Counted from the stretch's first letter, positions 54,403 through 62,898 are shown. The stretch is DNA of 64,000 nt from Xenophilus sp003671765 (GCA_051414805.1 CP166702.1:3844001-3908000); one strand, 5' to 3'. Translations and numbers: made by a program. The notes: generated by a model not told the origin, from the letters alone.

Positions 54403-54718
54403 GATCCACTCCTCGTGATTGCGTTTGCACATCGGGACGCGACTCACCGGCGACACCCCGTTCGTCTCATGCGCCAAGCGCCAGCTCGGTACATGAAGCG
54501 GGTTTTACGGCTTAGTCACATTTGTTTGACGTTTTTTGCTTAAAAAATCAGCAGCGTCCTACCTGCATTTGCGAGACTTTTTTCACGAATTTGCGCTATC
54601 AACCGCTTTCTTAGGCCAAAGGTTCCAAAAAACTGTGCTTGTAAATCCCGACCGCCGTCGTGGTGGAAACATCCTCCTTCGCGAGGCCCGCCCGGCGGTT
54701 CCCGGACGAAGGCAGTTC
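54403..54718. promoter_or_regulatory. 316-bp spacer with likely divergent promoters
   Basis: An AT-rich block at 54505-54560 separates the minus-strand lipoprotein gene from the DUF1439 gene. It carries GTCACATTTG (54515-54524), the complement of the decamer found upstream of the other lipoprotein gene, and a TTTGACG box at 54525. No gene was seen. Confidence 0.45.
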
Positions 54719-55255
54719 GTGCGCCTGCTGGCCGCGGCGAGCATGCTCCCTGCCTGGCCTGCACTGGCAGGCTTCAACTTCTTCACCAGCGAATACACCG
54801 CCTCGCGCGAGGAACTGCAGGCCCAGCTGCTGCGCCGCTTTCCCCTTCAGCAGGGCCAGGGCGAGCTCTTCACCGTGACGCTCACGGACCCCGTGCTCGG
54901 CCTGGATGCGGCCAACAACCGCGCGGCCATCGCGACGCGGGTGTCCATCGCCAGCCCGTTCCTGCAACCGCCGCGCGTGGGCGGATCGATCACCGTCAGC
55001 AGCGCGCTGCGATACGACGCCGGCTCGCTCACGCTGCGGCTGGAACAGCCGCGGGCCGAGCAGATCGCCCTGGACGGCGTGACGGGCCAGGACGCGGTGC
55101 GGCTGCAGCGCATCGGTGGTGCCGTGGCACAGGAGGCACTGCAGGGTCAGGCGCTGCGCACCTTCACGCGGGAGGAACTGACCGTGGGCCGCAAGACCTA
55201 CGAGATCGGCGCCATCACCGTCCTCGCCGACGGCATCAAGGTCGAACTGAAGTAA
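54719..55255 (+). CDS. DUF1439 domain protein, exported
   Basis: A 178-residue protein if started at the GTG at 54719, which has AAGG 6 bases upstream and begins a short signal peptide ending PALAG. The mature part FNFFTSEYTASREELQAQLLRRFP is the DUF1439 start (YceB-like), a lipid-binding-like fold found in envelope proteins. An in-frame GTG at 54635 would add a stretch with RRQFVRLL, which reads like a twin-arginine motif, so export by Tat remains possible. The glycerophosphodiesterase gene follows after 55 bp. Confidence 0.75.
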   Translation: MRLLAAASMLPAWPALAGFNFFTSEYTASREELQAQLLRRFPLQQGQGELFTVTLTDPVLGLDAANNRAAIATRVSIASPFLQPPRVGGSITVSSALRYDAGSLTLRLEQPRAEQIALDGVTGQDAVRLQRIGGAVAQEALQGQALRTFTREELTVGRKTYEIGAITVLADGIKVELK

Positions 55256-55310
55256 AAGACCGCCTCGCCGGTGCCTCGAGCGCCGACCGCCGTTCCACAC
55301 GCACGCCGCC

Positions 55311-56336
55311 ATGACCATCCGCTCCTTTTTCGATAGCACCTCGCGCCCGCTTGGAGGGCGCTGGCGGCCGTTTTTCCTTGCAAGCCTGGTGCTGGCCGGC
55401 TGCGCCGGCAGCGCGCCCGGCAGCCGCTCCTTCGACCTGCAGGCCCATCGGGGTGGACGCGGCCTCGCGCCGGAGAACACCCTGGCGGCCTTCTCGCAGG
55501 CCGCGGCGCTGGGCGTGGACACGCTGGAGCTGGACATCGGCCTGAGCGCAGACGGCGCCGTCGTCGTCTCGCACGACACGCGCCTCAACCCCGACCACAC
55601 GCGCGATGCGCAGGGCCAGTGGCTGCCGGCACAGGGCGCGCCGATCCGCAGCCTCACCGTGGCGCAGTTGCAGGCCTACGACGTGGGCCGGCTCAACCCG
55701 GCCACCGCCTACGGCCGCCAGTTCGCCACGCAGCAGCCGCGCGACGGCGAGCGCATTCCCACGCTGGCCCAGCTCTTCGCGCGGATGCAGGCGCAGGGCG
55801 CCACGCGGGTGCGCTTCAACATCGAGACCAAGATCGACCCCACCAGGCCCGACGAGACCGCCGCCCCCGAGCCCATGGTGCGCGCCCTGCTGGCCGAGAT
55901 AGAGCGCGCCGGCGTCGGCCCGCGGGTGACGGTGCAGAGCTTCGACTGGCGCACGCTGGCGCTGGTCGGGCGGCTGGCACCGCAGTTGCCGCGCGCCTAC
56001 CTCACCAGCGCCCGCACCTTGCGCGACAGCCGCTGGACGGCCGGGCTCGCCGCCGCCGACTTCGCCTCGACGCCGCGTCTTGTGAAGGCCGCCGCGGCCG
56101 GCGGGCCCGGCCCGGTCATCTGGTCGCCCGCCTTCGCCGACCTCACGCCCGAGGCCCTGCGCGAGGCGCATGCGCTCGGCCTCGCCGTGCTGCCCTGGAC
56201 GGTGAACCAGCGGGCCGACATGGCCCGCCTGCTCGACTGGGGCGTGGACGGCCTCATCACCGACTACCCCGACGTGCTGCGCAGCGTGATGGCCGAGCGC
56301 GGCCTGCCGCTGCCCGCCGGAGTGCCTGCACGATGA
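55311..56336 (+). CDS. Glycerophosphodiester phosphodiesterase, lipoprotein
   Basis: A 341-residue GDPD with a lipoprotein signal: LVLAGC with Cys31. His46 and Arg47 (AHRGG), Glu73 and Asp75 (ELDIG) and His88 (VSHD) form the catalytic and metal site; VLPWTVN and DGLITDYPD are the C-terminal barrel motifs. It should release glycerol-3-phosphate from phospholipid deacylation products in the periplasm. Codons 4-25 of the signal peptide are encoded by a copy of the dispersed repeat. The stop overlaps the ATG of a small downstream gene. Confidence 0.92.
   Translation: MTIRSFFDSTSRPLGGRWRPFFLASLVLAGCAGSAPGSRSFDLQAHRGGRGLAPENTLAAFSQAAALGVDTLELDIGLSADGAVVVSHDTRLNPDHTRDAQGQWLPAQGAPIRSLTVAQLQAYDVGRLNPATAYGRQFATQQPRDGERIPTLAQLFARMQAQGATRVRFNIETKIDPTRPDETAAPEPMVRALLAEIERAGVGPRVTVQSFDWRTLALVGRLAPQLPRAYLTSARTLRDSRWTAGLAAADFASTPRLVKAAAAGGPGPVIWSPAFADLTPEALREAHALGLAVLPWTVNQRADMARLLDWGVDGLITDYPDVLRSVMAERGLPLPAGVPAR
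55321..55384 (+). repeat. Dispersed GCTAT-type repeat, copy 7, inside the GDPD signal-peptide region
   Basis: The copy reads GCTCCTTTTTCGATAGCACC, then GCGCCCGCTTGGAGGGCGC and GGCGGCCGTTTTTCCTTGCA. Its left arm has diverged from GCTAT, but the right arm GATAGC, the core and the tail fit. It lies wholly inside the first 25 codons of the gene. Confidence 0.72.
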
Positions 56337-56605
56337 GGACGCCGGTCCTGCAGCTCGATGCCATCGCGTCGGCGCTGAACGCCCTGCGCGAGGGCAGCGG
56401 TCGCATCGCCGCGCTGTCCGACACCGCGCGCGCCAGCGACGCCCTGCTCGGCGCCCTGCCCGCGCGCTACCACGAGGTGCTGCTCAACCTGCTGGACCGG
56501 CTCGAGTCCAGCGCGCTGTTCAGCGAGGAGAGCTGTTCCTTCAGCCAGAAGGATCTGCTGGACAGCCTCCAGATGTGGGTCGACAAGGCGCGGGCGCAGC
56601 TCTGA
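56333..56605 (+). CDS. Small hypothetical protein (90 aa) coupled to the GDPD gene
   Basis: A 90-residue frame whose ATG overlaps the GDPD stop by 4 bp, which supports coupled translation. The product is mostly helical (LDAIASALNALREG, YHEVLLNLLDRLES, QKDLLDSLQMWVDKAR) and has no signal peptide. No family is recognised. Confidence 0.7.
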   Translation: MRTPVLQLDAIASALNALREGSGRIAALSDTARASDALLGALPARYHEVLLNLLDRLESSALFSEESCSFSQKDLLDSLQMWVDKARAQL

Positions 56606-56621
56606 AGCCGGCCCTGTTCGT

Positions 56622-56951
56622 TCAGCCGCCGCTGAGCGCCACGAACACCCGCCCACCCTCGATGCGGATCGGGTAGGTGCGCAGCGGCTCGGTCACCGGA
56701 TCGCAGGTCGGCCGGCCGGTGCGCACGTCGAAGCGGCCCTGGTGCAGCGGGCATTCGACTTCCTCGCCGAGCAGGAAGCCGTCGCACAGCCTGGCATGGC
56801 CGTGGGTGCAGATGTTGTCGGTGGCATAGAACTGGCCGTCGACGCCGAAGACCGCGATCTCGCGGCCCTCGACCTCGAGGGCCACCACGTCTTCGGGCGC
56901 GAGGCTTTCGGCAGCGCCGGCATCGGTCCAGGCCAGGGAGGTGTCGGTCAT
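56622..56951 (-). CDS. Rieske [2Fe-2S] ferredoxin of a ring-hydroxylating oxygenase
   Basis: A 109-residue Rieske ferredoxin. The cluster ligands are Cys48 and His50 (CTHGHA) and Cys67 and His70 (CPLHQG), and TGRPTCDPVTEPLRTYP is the usual end of ferredoxins that serve naphthalene- or salicylate-type oxygenases. It is the last gene of the operon, 16 bp after the Bug gene. It should carry electrons to the alpha subunit; no reductase gene is in the window. Confidence 0.93.
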   Translation of the reverse strand: MTDTSLAWTDAGAAESLAPEDVVALEVEGREIAVFGVDGQFYATDNICTHGHARLCDGFLLGEEVECPLHQGRFDVRTGRPTCDPVTEPLRTYPIRIEGGRVFVALSGG

Positions 56952-56967
56952 CGTGGCTCCTTGCGGC

Positions 56968-57927
56968 TCAATCGGGCTTCAGACCCGCGCGCTCGATCAC
57001 CGGCTTCCAGCGCTGCAGTTCGTCGCGCATGAAGTCCGCCAGCTGCTTCGGCGAGCTGCCGACGGGATCGAAGTAGGCCGTGAGCAGGCGTTGCTTCGTC
57101 TCCGGCTCGGCCAGCACCGCCGCGATCTCGCGGCTCATGCGCTCGACGATGGGCTGCGGCGTGCCCTTGGGCGCCATGTAGGCGAACCAGGGCACGGCCT
57201 GGATGTCGGGCAGCCCCGATTCGCGCAGCGTGGGCAGCTCGGGCAGCAGCGCCGAGCGCTGCGCCGAAGTGACGGCCAGCGCCTTGAGCTTGCCCGCCTT
57301 GACCTGCGGCATCACGGTGACGGGCGGCAGGCAGGCGAACTGCACATCCCCCTGCACCAGCGCCGTGACGGCCTGCGCCGACGAGGCATAGGGGATGTGC
57401 ACCGCGAAGGACTGCGTCTTCGCCTTGACGAGCTCGACGCCCAGGTGCGAGATCGAGCCGTTGCCGGTGGACGCGAAGTTGTACTTGCCCGGGCTGCGCT
57501 GCAGTGCGTCGAGCCAGCCCTTCACCGAATCGATGCCCAGCTGCGCATTCACTGCGCACACGTTGGGCGTGGTCGCCGCCAGCGACACCGGGACGAGGTC
57601 GCGGAAGGGGTCGTAGGGCAGGTTGCGGTAAAGCACCGTGTTGTAGACCAGCGGCGCGTTGACCGACAGCAGGAAGGTCTGCCCGTCGGGCGCCGCCTTG
57701 GCCACCCCGTCGGTGCCGGCGTTGCCGCCCGCGCCGGCCTTGTTGTCGACGATCAGCGGCTGGCCCAGGCGCTGCGCCAGGCGGTCGTTGACGATGCGCG
57801 CCAGGATGTCGGGCGACGAGCCGGCGGCGAAGGGCACCACGATGCGCACCGGGCGCTGCGGCCAGTCCTGCGCCTGGGCGCCGGTGGCCAGCAGGCCGAC
57901 GGCGAGCGCGACGAGAACGGGCTTCAC
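56968..57927 (-). CDS. Bug/TctC family periplasmic binding protein in the Rieske operon
   Basis: A 319-residue Bug protein. The start is a GTG at 57927 with GGAGG 7 bases upstream, overlapping the end of the preceding gene by 4 bp; it gives a normal signal peptide (GAQAQDWP). WPQRPVRIVVPFAAGSSPDILARI is the ligand loop. Its place inside the oxygenase operon suggests that it binds the aromatic acid or a related compound. No tctAB is seen. Confidence 0.92.
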   Translation of the reverse strand: MKPVLVALAVGLLATGAQAQDWPQRPVRIVVPFAAGSSPDILARIVNDRLAQRLGQPLIVDNKAGAGGNAGTDGVAKAAPDGQTFLLSVNAPLVYNTVLYRNLPYDPFRDLVPVSLAATTPNVCAVNAQLGIDSVKGWLDALQRSPGKYNFASTGNGSISHLGVELVKAKTQSFAVHIPYASSAQAVTALVQGDVQFACLPPVTVMPQVKAGKLKALAVTSAQRSALLPELPTLRESGLPDIQAVPWFAYMAPKGTPQPIVERMSREIAAVLAEPETKQRLLTAYFDPVGSSPKQLADFMRDELQRWKPVIERAGLKPD

Positions 57928-58304
57928 CGGCGGCCCTCCCCGACCGGCACCATCTGCGCATGGTCCTGCTGCTCGCGCGCGATGAAGCCGGCCACCATCG
58001 CGCGGTAGCAGGCCTCCACCACCTCGGGGTAGGCGCCTTCGGCCTCGGCCAGGCGCCGCACCTTGTCGAAGACCTGCTGCTGCCGCTGGGGCGCCGACAC
58101 CTGGAAGGCGTCGCGCTTGAAGCGGGCCGCGTCGCGCACGTAGCGGCCGCGCTCGGCCAGCAGCTTCACGATCTGCACGTCCAGCGCGTCGATGCGCTCG
58201 CGCACCTCGGCCAGTGAATCGCACAGCGGCACGTAGGCCGGGTCGACGAAGCGGCGCAGCGCCGGGCCATGGGGATCGGGTTCTCTTGACTCTTGTTCGC
58301 TCAT
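57924..58304 (-). CDS. AroQ-type chorismate mutase / isochorismate-pyruvate lyase-like protein
   Basis: A 126-residue all-helical protein of the chorismate mutase II fold. Arg35, Arg52 and Lys63 fall at the spacing of PchB Arg14, Arg31 and Lys42, and the AARFK and SAPQR segments also match PchB closely. PchB turns isochorismate into salicylate and pyruvate and has weak mutase activity. It overlaps the beta-subunit gene and the Bug gene by 4 bp each, so it is a full member of this operon. A salicylate-forming enzyme next to a salicylate-hydroxylase-like oxygenase is unusual. The activity is not proven, and binding of another aromatic acid is possible. Confidence 0.82.
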   Translation of the reverse strand: MSEQESREPDPHGPALRRFVDPAYVPLCDSLAEVRERIDALDVQIVKLLAERGRYVRDAARFKRDAFQVSAPQRQQQVFDKVRRLAEAEGAYPEVVEACYRAMVAGFIAREQQDHAQMVPVGEGRR

Positions 58305-58774
58305 ATCGGGTAGATGATGGAATTCGGGATCATTTCGCTGTCGTACACGACCAGGCGCGCGGCGAACTTCAGGCCCTGGGGCGTGCGCACCACCTCGTCG
58401 ATGGTGCGGCCGACGTTGAAGACGGTGGTGAGCTGCGAGAGCTTGGTGCGGAACACCGCGTAGTTCGCCTCGCAGTGGATGCGGCCGTCCTCAACGCGCC
58501 GCACCAGCGGCGTGCCGACGACGTGGCGCTGGTAGTAGGGGTCGTGGAAGAGCGTCTCGCGGATGCCGTAGACCCGGTCGCGCAGCATGCCCCGGCTCTC
58601 GAAGGACAAGGTGGCGAGCGGAAAGCCGCGCTCGTGGTTCTCGCGCGGCTGCAGGCGGTAGCTGCACACCTCGGTGAAGAACTCGGGCCAGCGGTCCCAG
58701 TCGGCGGCGTCGAGCGCGGCGGCGTAGTCGGCATAGAGCTGCGTGAGCTCGAACCATTCTTCGGCGTTCAACAT
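58301..58774 (-). CDS. Ring-hydroxylating oxygenase beta (small) subunit
   Basis: A 157-residue beta subunit with the cystatin-like fold: LYADYAAALDAADWDRWPEFFTEVCSY at the start and RTIDEVVRTPQGLKFAARLVVYDSEMIP at the end. It is structural and forms the alpha3beta3 oxygenase. The ATG is 2 bp after the alpha stop, and its stop overlaps the next ATG by 4 bp. Confidence 0.92.
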   Translation of the reverse strand: MLNAEEWFELTQLYADYAAALDAADWDRWPEFFTEVCSYRLQPRENHERGFPLATLSFESRGMLRDRVYGIRETLFHDPYYQRHVVGTPLVRRVEDGRIHCEANYAVFRTKLSQLTTVFNVGRTIDEVVRTPQGLKFAARLVVYDSEMIPNSIIYPI

Positions 58775-58776
58775 GG

Positions 58777-60060
58777 TCACTCGCTTTCCATGACTTGACG
58801 CCAGTAGTGGTACATCCCGCGGATGAGCGTCTCGGTCACCATGTGGTCGGTGTCCTCGACCGTGCGGCCCCCCAGTTCGGCCAGCGTGCGATGCCAGGGC
58901 CTGGACTCGAAACCCATCTGCGAGAGCTCGATCACCTCGCCGTCGTCGGCCGAGACGAAGCCCGCCGGTCCGAAGAGGTTGGCCTGGCGCAGGCGGCGCT
59001 GCACCATCTCTTCGGTGTCGTCCTCGAAGGCGAAATGCGTCCATTCGAAGAAAAAGGCGCCATGGCCGTCGGGCTGGATGTGGCGCGTCGACACGCTGTT
59101 GACCTGCTGCTGCAGGATGACGCTGGGGAACAGGGTGGTCATGACAGCAGTCGGACCGCCCCACCACGGCTCCGGCACGATGTCCAGGAAGCGCGCGTCC
59201 TCGAGCTGCATGCTTTCCTTGAAGCTCGACACCTGCGTGACCTGCGCCGCCTTGCCCTGCGCGCCGCGGGTGGAGATCATGGCCGCGTGGCGGTGCCGCT
59301 CGTCCATGACCAGCTGCGACTTGTTGTCGGCCCGCCAGAGCCCGAAGGTGACGAACCAGGTGTGCAGCAGGCCCGGGTGGTACGGGTCCTTGATGTTCTC
59401 CTGCATCAGCTTCCAGTTGCCCGGAATGCGCTGGCGGTTGTAGCCCAGGATCCTGAGCTGGCGGCCGTCGAACAGGCGGTCGAACCAGCGCAGGATGGCC
59501 GGCCCCATGAAGTCCTCGAGCGACTCCACGCCATGGTCGAAGCTCGCGAACACCACGCCGCCACGCACCGCCACCTTGAGCTTGTTGAGGCTGTTGTCCT
59601 CGGTCTTGAAGTCCGCCGGCATGCCGCCTTGCACCTTGCCGTCCTGCTTCACGCCGCGGCGGAAGGGGACGCCCTGCAGGTCGCCCTTGAGCGTGTAGTT
59701 CCACTGGTGATAGGGGCAGACGAATTCCTTGCGGTTGCCGTGCCGCTCGCGGCAGAAGGCCATGCCGCGGTGCGCGCAGACGTTCTCGACCACGTGCACG
59801 CTGCCGTCGACGGCGCGCGTGAGGATCACCGAGCGCTCGCCCACCGCCGTGCGCTTGAAGTCGCCCGGGTTGGGTATCTCCGCCTCCAGGCCCACGTAGC
59901 ACCAGTGGCCGCGGTAGAAGAAGCGCTCCAGCTCGCGCCGGTGCAGGGCCTCGTCGGTGTAGGCGGCGAAGGGGATGCGGCTGCTGCCGGCGCCTTCCCA
60001 GTGCAGGGTCTGCGCCGGCACGTCGGGCCTGGCGGGTCGTGGGGTCTCCATGGCGTCCAT
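58777..60060 (-). CDS. Rieske-type aromatic ring-hydroxylating oxygenase alpha subunit (NagG/salicylate 5-hydroxylase-like)
   Basis: A 427-residue oxygenase subunit. The Rieske cluster uses Cys95, His97, Cys115 and His118 (CAHRG, CPYHQW). The iron site is in ENIKDPYHPGLLH, with the bridging Asp225 and ligands His228 and His233. QGVPFRRG, FVTFGLWRADN and the GGMPADF block match the salicylate 5-hydroxylase NagG group better than benzoate or naphthalene dioxygenases, from memory of those sequences. AAGGA lies before the ATG at 60060. It is the first gene of the operon, divergent from a NahR-like regulator. Hydroxylation of salicylate or a close analogue is the best guess. Confidence 0.9.
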   Translation of the reverse strand: MDAMETPRPARPDVPAQTLHWEGAGSSRIPFAAYTDEALHRRELERFFYRGHWCYVGLEAEIPNPGDFKRTAVGERSVILTRAVDGSVHVVENVCAHRGMAFCRERHGNRKEFVCPYHQWNYTLKGDLQGVPFRRGVKQDGKVQGGMPADFKTEDNSLNKLKVAVRGGVVFASFDHGVESLEDFMGPAILRWFDRLFDGRQLRILGYNRQRIPGNWKLMQENIKDPYHPGLLHTWFVTFGLWRADNKSQLVMDERHRHAAMISTRGAQGKAAQVTQVSSFKESMQLEDARFLDIVPEPWWGGPTAVMTTLFPSVILQQQVNSVSTRHIQPDGHGAFFFEWTHFAFEDDTEEMVQRRLRQANLFGPAGFVSADDGEVIELSQMGFESRPWHRTLAELGGRTVEDTDHMVTETLIRGMYHYWRQVMESE

Positions 60061-60169
60061 GGGCCGTCCTTGTCTCTGTCGTTCTCGGGAGGGCGATGGT
60101 CGCGCCCGCAGCGTTATCCATCAATAGAATCTTGTGAATACGCCACATCACCATCATCAATAACGCCGG

Positions 60170-61072
60170 ATGAACCTGCACGAGATCGACCTGAACCTGC
60201 TGGTGGTGCTCAACCAGTTGCTGATCGAGCGGCGGGTGTCGGCGGCCGCGCAGACGCTGGGCCTGAGCCAGCCGGCGGTGAGCAACGCCCTCGCCCGCCT
60301 GCGCAAGGCCTTCGGCGACGAGCTGTTCCTGCGCACCTCGCAAGGCATGGTGCCGACGCCGCTGGCCGAGCAGCTGGCAGAGCCGGTGGCCAATGCGCTG
60401 GGCCTTCTGCACGGCGCGCTGAACCAGCGCGACGGCTTCGACCCCGCCACCAGCGGGCGCGCCTTCACCATCGGCATGACGGACATCGGCGAGATCTACT
60501 TCCTGCCCGGGCTCATGGCGGCACTGCGCGAATCGGCGCCCGGCGTGCGCGTGAGCACGGTGCGCAACACGGCCGTGAACCTGAAGGACGAGATGGAGGC
60601 CGGCCACGTCGACCTGGCCCTCGGGCTGCTGCCCGACCTGCGCGCCGGCTTCTTCCAGCGGCGCCTGTTCACGCAGCGCTACGTGTGCCTGATGCGCCGC
60701 GGCCATGCGCTGGACAAGCGGCGCATCAGCCTGCGCGAGTTCCAGGCGGCCGAACACGTGGTGGTGGTCGCGGCCGGCACCGGCCACGGGCAGGTCGACG
60801 AGCTGCTCGCGCGCCAGGGCGTCGTGCGCGACGTGCGGCTGACGGTGCCGCACTTCGTGGCGGTGGGCCACATCCTGCAGGCCAGCGACATGATCGCCAC
60901 GGTGCCCGAGCGCTTCGCGCAGCGCGTGGGGGCGCCCTTCGACCTGGTGAGCGTGCCGCACCCGGCCGCGCTGCCGCCGATCGCCATCAACATGTTCTGG
61001 CACGCCCGCCAGCACCGCACGCCGGCCAGCCAGTGGCTGCGGACGCTGCTGGCCGACCGCTACGCGGATTGA
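60170..61072 (+). CDS. LysR family regulator, NahR/NagR-like
   Basis: A 300-residue LysR regulator close to NahR and NagR: DLNLLVVLNQLL, LSQPAVSNALARLR, the MTDIGEIYFLPGLM block of the effector domain and AINMFWHA near the end all match the salicylate-responsive group. It is divergent from the Rieske oxygenase operon over a 109-bp spacer that carries two direct copies of TATTGATG on the minus strand (60117-60124 and 60157-60164), possible activator sites. Salicylate or a similar acid is the likely inducer, by family. Confidence 0.92.
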   Translation: MNLHEIDLNLLVVLNQLLIERRVSAAAQTLGLSQPAVSNALARLRKAFGDELFLRTSQGMVPTPLAEQLAEPVANALGLLHGALNQRDGFDPATSGRAFTIGMTDIGEIYFLPGLMAALRESAPGVRVSTVRNTAVNLKDEMEAGHVDLALGLLPDLRAGFFQRRLFTQRYVCLMRRGHALDKRRISLREFQAAEHVVVVAAGTGHGQVDELLARQGVVRDVRLTVPHFVAVGHILQASDMIATVPERFAQRVGAPFDLVSVPHPAALPPIAINMFWHARQHRTPASQWLRTLLADRYAD

Positions 61073-61079
61073 GCGCGGT

Positions 61080-61835
61080 TCAGGACGCGGGGGGCGGCAT
61101 GCCCAGCATGCCGGCCAGCACCCGGTGCTTGGACTGCTCGATGTGCGCCATCATCTGCGCCAGCGCCGCCTCGCGTTCGCCGGCAGCGAGCGCGCGCAGA
61201 AAGGCCAGGTGCTCGCGCATGGCAGGCACCACCTGCACCGGCCGCATCGAGTCGGCGTCGTAGCGGATCAGCCGCACGTGCAGGCTGTTGACGCGATAGA
61301 TCTCCGACAGGATCTCGTTGCCGATGCTGTCGACCATCAGGTCGTGCAGGCCCCAGTCGACGGCCTGCGCGTCCTTCTCCAGGGCCGCATCGGGCTTGGG
61401 CTGCAGCGCGCGCTCCAGGATGGCCTCGTGGTCGGCAATGAGCCGCTCCAGCGTGGCCGGCGTCGCCACCTCGGCAAAGCGCTGCACGGCCTCGCGCTCG
61501 ACCATCGCGCGCACCTGCCAGGCGTTGCGGATGAGCTTCATGTCCACCGTCGCCACCTGCAGGCCGCGCTTGGGCACCGCCTTGATCAGCCCCGCCGCCT
61601 CCAGCCGCGGCACCAGCTCGCGCACCGCGGCCAGCGGCATCGCCAGCAGTTGCATCAGCTCGCGCTGCGAGACGAACTGGCCCGGCCGGATGCGCGCATC
61701 GATGATCTGCTGGCGAAAGCCCTGGTAGGCGAGGTTGCGCTGCGTGACCGGCTCGACGGCCTGCACGGCCGCCGGCGTTGCGCGGCTTGGCCGGTTGGAG
61801 GCGCGGGCGGTGGCTGTGGGATTCATGGGGGGCAT
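61080..61835 (-). CDS. GntR family regulator (FCD subfamily)
   Basis: A 251-residue GntR regulator: a disordered Ala/Arg-rich start, a winged helix (about 35-100, QRELMQLLAMPLAAVRELVPRLEAAGLI in pieces) and an FCD domain (about 105-235) with the metal-binding Asp/His pattern (WGLHDLMVDSIGN, MREHLAFLRAL). Starts at 61835 and 61826 are both possible, and neither has a good ribosome site. It is divergent from the DapA-like gene, with two palindromes in the gap. It is convergent with the NahR-like gene, 7 bp apart. Confidence 0.9.
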   Translation of the reverse strand: MPPMNPTATARASNRPSRATPAAVQAVEPVTQRNLAYQGFRQQIIDARIRPGQFVSQRELMQLLAMPLAAVRELVPRLEAAGLIKAVPKRGLQVATVDMKLIRNAWQVRAMVEREAVQRFAEVATPATLERLIADHEAILERALQPKPDAALEKDAQAVDWGLHDLMVDSIGNEILSEIYRVNSLHVRLIRYDADSMRPVQVVPAMREHLAFLRALAAGEREAALAQMMAHIEQSKHRVLAGMLGMPPPAS

Positions 61836-61872
61836 GGTATCGGGGCCGGACGGGGACGCGCACCCTGAAGGT

Positions 61873-61910
61873 GTACTAGGGATAGTACTAACATCTATCT
61901 GACATGTCAG
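61873..61910. promoter_or_regulatory. Two palindromic operator candidates between GntR and the DapA-like operon
   Basis: GTACTA-GGGA-TAGTAC (61873-61888) and CTGACATGTCAG (61899-61910) are both perfect palindromes 11 bp apart, in the divergent promoter region. They are likely sites for the adjacent GntR protein. Confidence 0.6.
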
Positions 61911-62007
61911 TGAGCGTATAGTCCGGGCTCAGCGCACGGGCCCTGCCTCCGCGCACTTCACTCCACCCCTCACCGCGTCCCCGCATCCCACCGGAAACCA
62001 CACGTCC

Positions 62008-62898
62008 ATGGCCCTCGAACTCAACGGCATCATCCCGCCCCTCGTCACCCCCTTCACCGCCGATGGCGAGATCGACGAAGCGGCGTTCCGCAACGTCATC
62101 CGCTTCAACCTGTCCAAGGGCGTGCACGGCGTGTGCCCCGGCGGCAGCACCGGCGAGGGCCACACCTTTACGGCCGAGGAATTCGCCCGGGTCATGGAGA
62201 TCACCGTGGACGAAGTGGCGGGCAAGGTGCCGGTCGTCGCCGGCATCATCTCCAACAGCACCCGCGACGCGATCCGCCGTGCGAAATCGGTCGCGCACCT
62301 GCCGATCGCCGGCCTGCAGGTCACGCCCGTGCACTACCTCTTCAAGCCCGACGAGGAAGCGACCTTCAACCACTTCAAGGCGCTGACCGAGGCCGTCGAC
62401 ATCCCGGTCATCATCTACAACGTCGTGCCCTGGAACTACCTGAACCCGGCGCAGATGATCCGCCTGATGCAGGAGCTGCCCGGCGTGCAGGGCATCAAGC
62501 AGAGCCAGGGCGACCTCAAGCTGATGGCCGACCTGGTGCTGGGCGTGCCCGAAGGTTGCAAGGTGTTCTCGGCCGTCGACGCGCTCATGTACTCGTCCTT
62601 CGCGCTCGGCGCGCACGGCGCCATCGCCGCCACGCCGGCCGCGCTGCCGGGCGTGTGCGTGGCCCTGTGGAACGCCGTGCAGGCCGGCGACCATGCCAAG
62701 GGCCTGGAGATCCACCGCGCCATGCTGACCTTCTGGAACGCCGTGGTGGGCGACAACCTGCCGGCCAACCTCAAGACCACCATCGCGCTGCAGGGCTGCC
62801 CCACCGGCCTGCCCCGCGCGCCGATGCCCGCGACCAGCGAAGCGCAGACCGCGCGCATCCGCAAGACCCTGGACGCCGTGCTGGCCTTCGAGGCCTGA
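62008..62898 (+). CDS. DapA/NAL family aldolase (dihydrodipicolinate synthase-like)
   Basis: A 296-residue class I aldolase/lyase of the DapA family. Lys164 in GIKQS forms the Schiff base and Tyr137 (IIYNVVP) assists; GGSTGEG at 45-51 is the carboxylate-binding loop. Lysine synthesis is unlikely, because it stands in a catabolic set with a GntR regulator, a Bug protein and a DhaK-like kinase. A 2-keto acid aldolase or dehydratase that releases pyruvate is a better guess. Confidence 0.9.
   Translation: MALELNGIIPPLVTPFTADGEIDEAAFRNVIRFNLSKGVHGVCPGGSTGEGHTFTAEEFARVMEITVDEVAGKVPVVAGIISNSTRDAIRRAKSVAHLPIAGLQVTPVHYLFKPDEEATFNHFKALTEAVDIPVIIYNVVPWNYLNPAQMIRLMQELPGVQGIKQSQGDLKLMADLVLGVPEGCKVFSAVDALMYSSFALGAHGAIAATPAALPGVCVALWNAVQAGDHAKGLEIHRAMLTFWNAVVGDNLPANLKTTIALQGCPTGLPRAPMPATSEAQTARIRKTLDAVLAFEA

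Noticed and set aside
62008..62898. Lysine-biosynthesis dapA
   Set aside because: The context is a GntR/Bug/kinase catabolic set rather than amino-acid synthesis, so only the family name is used.
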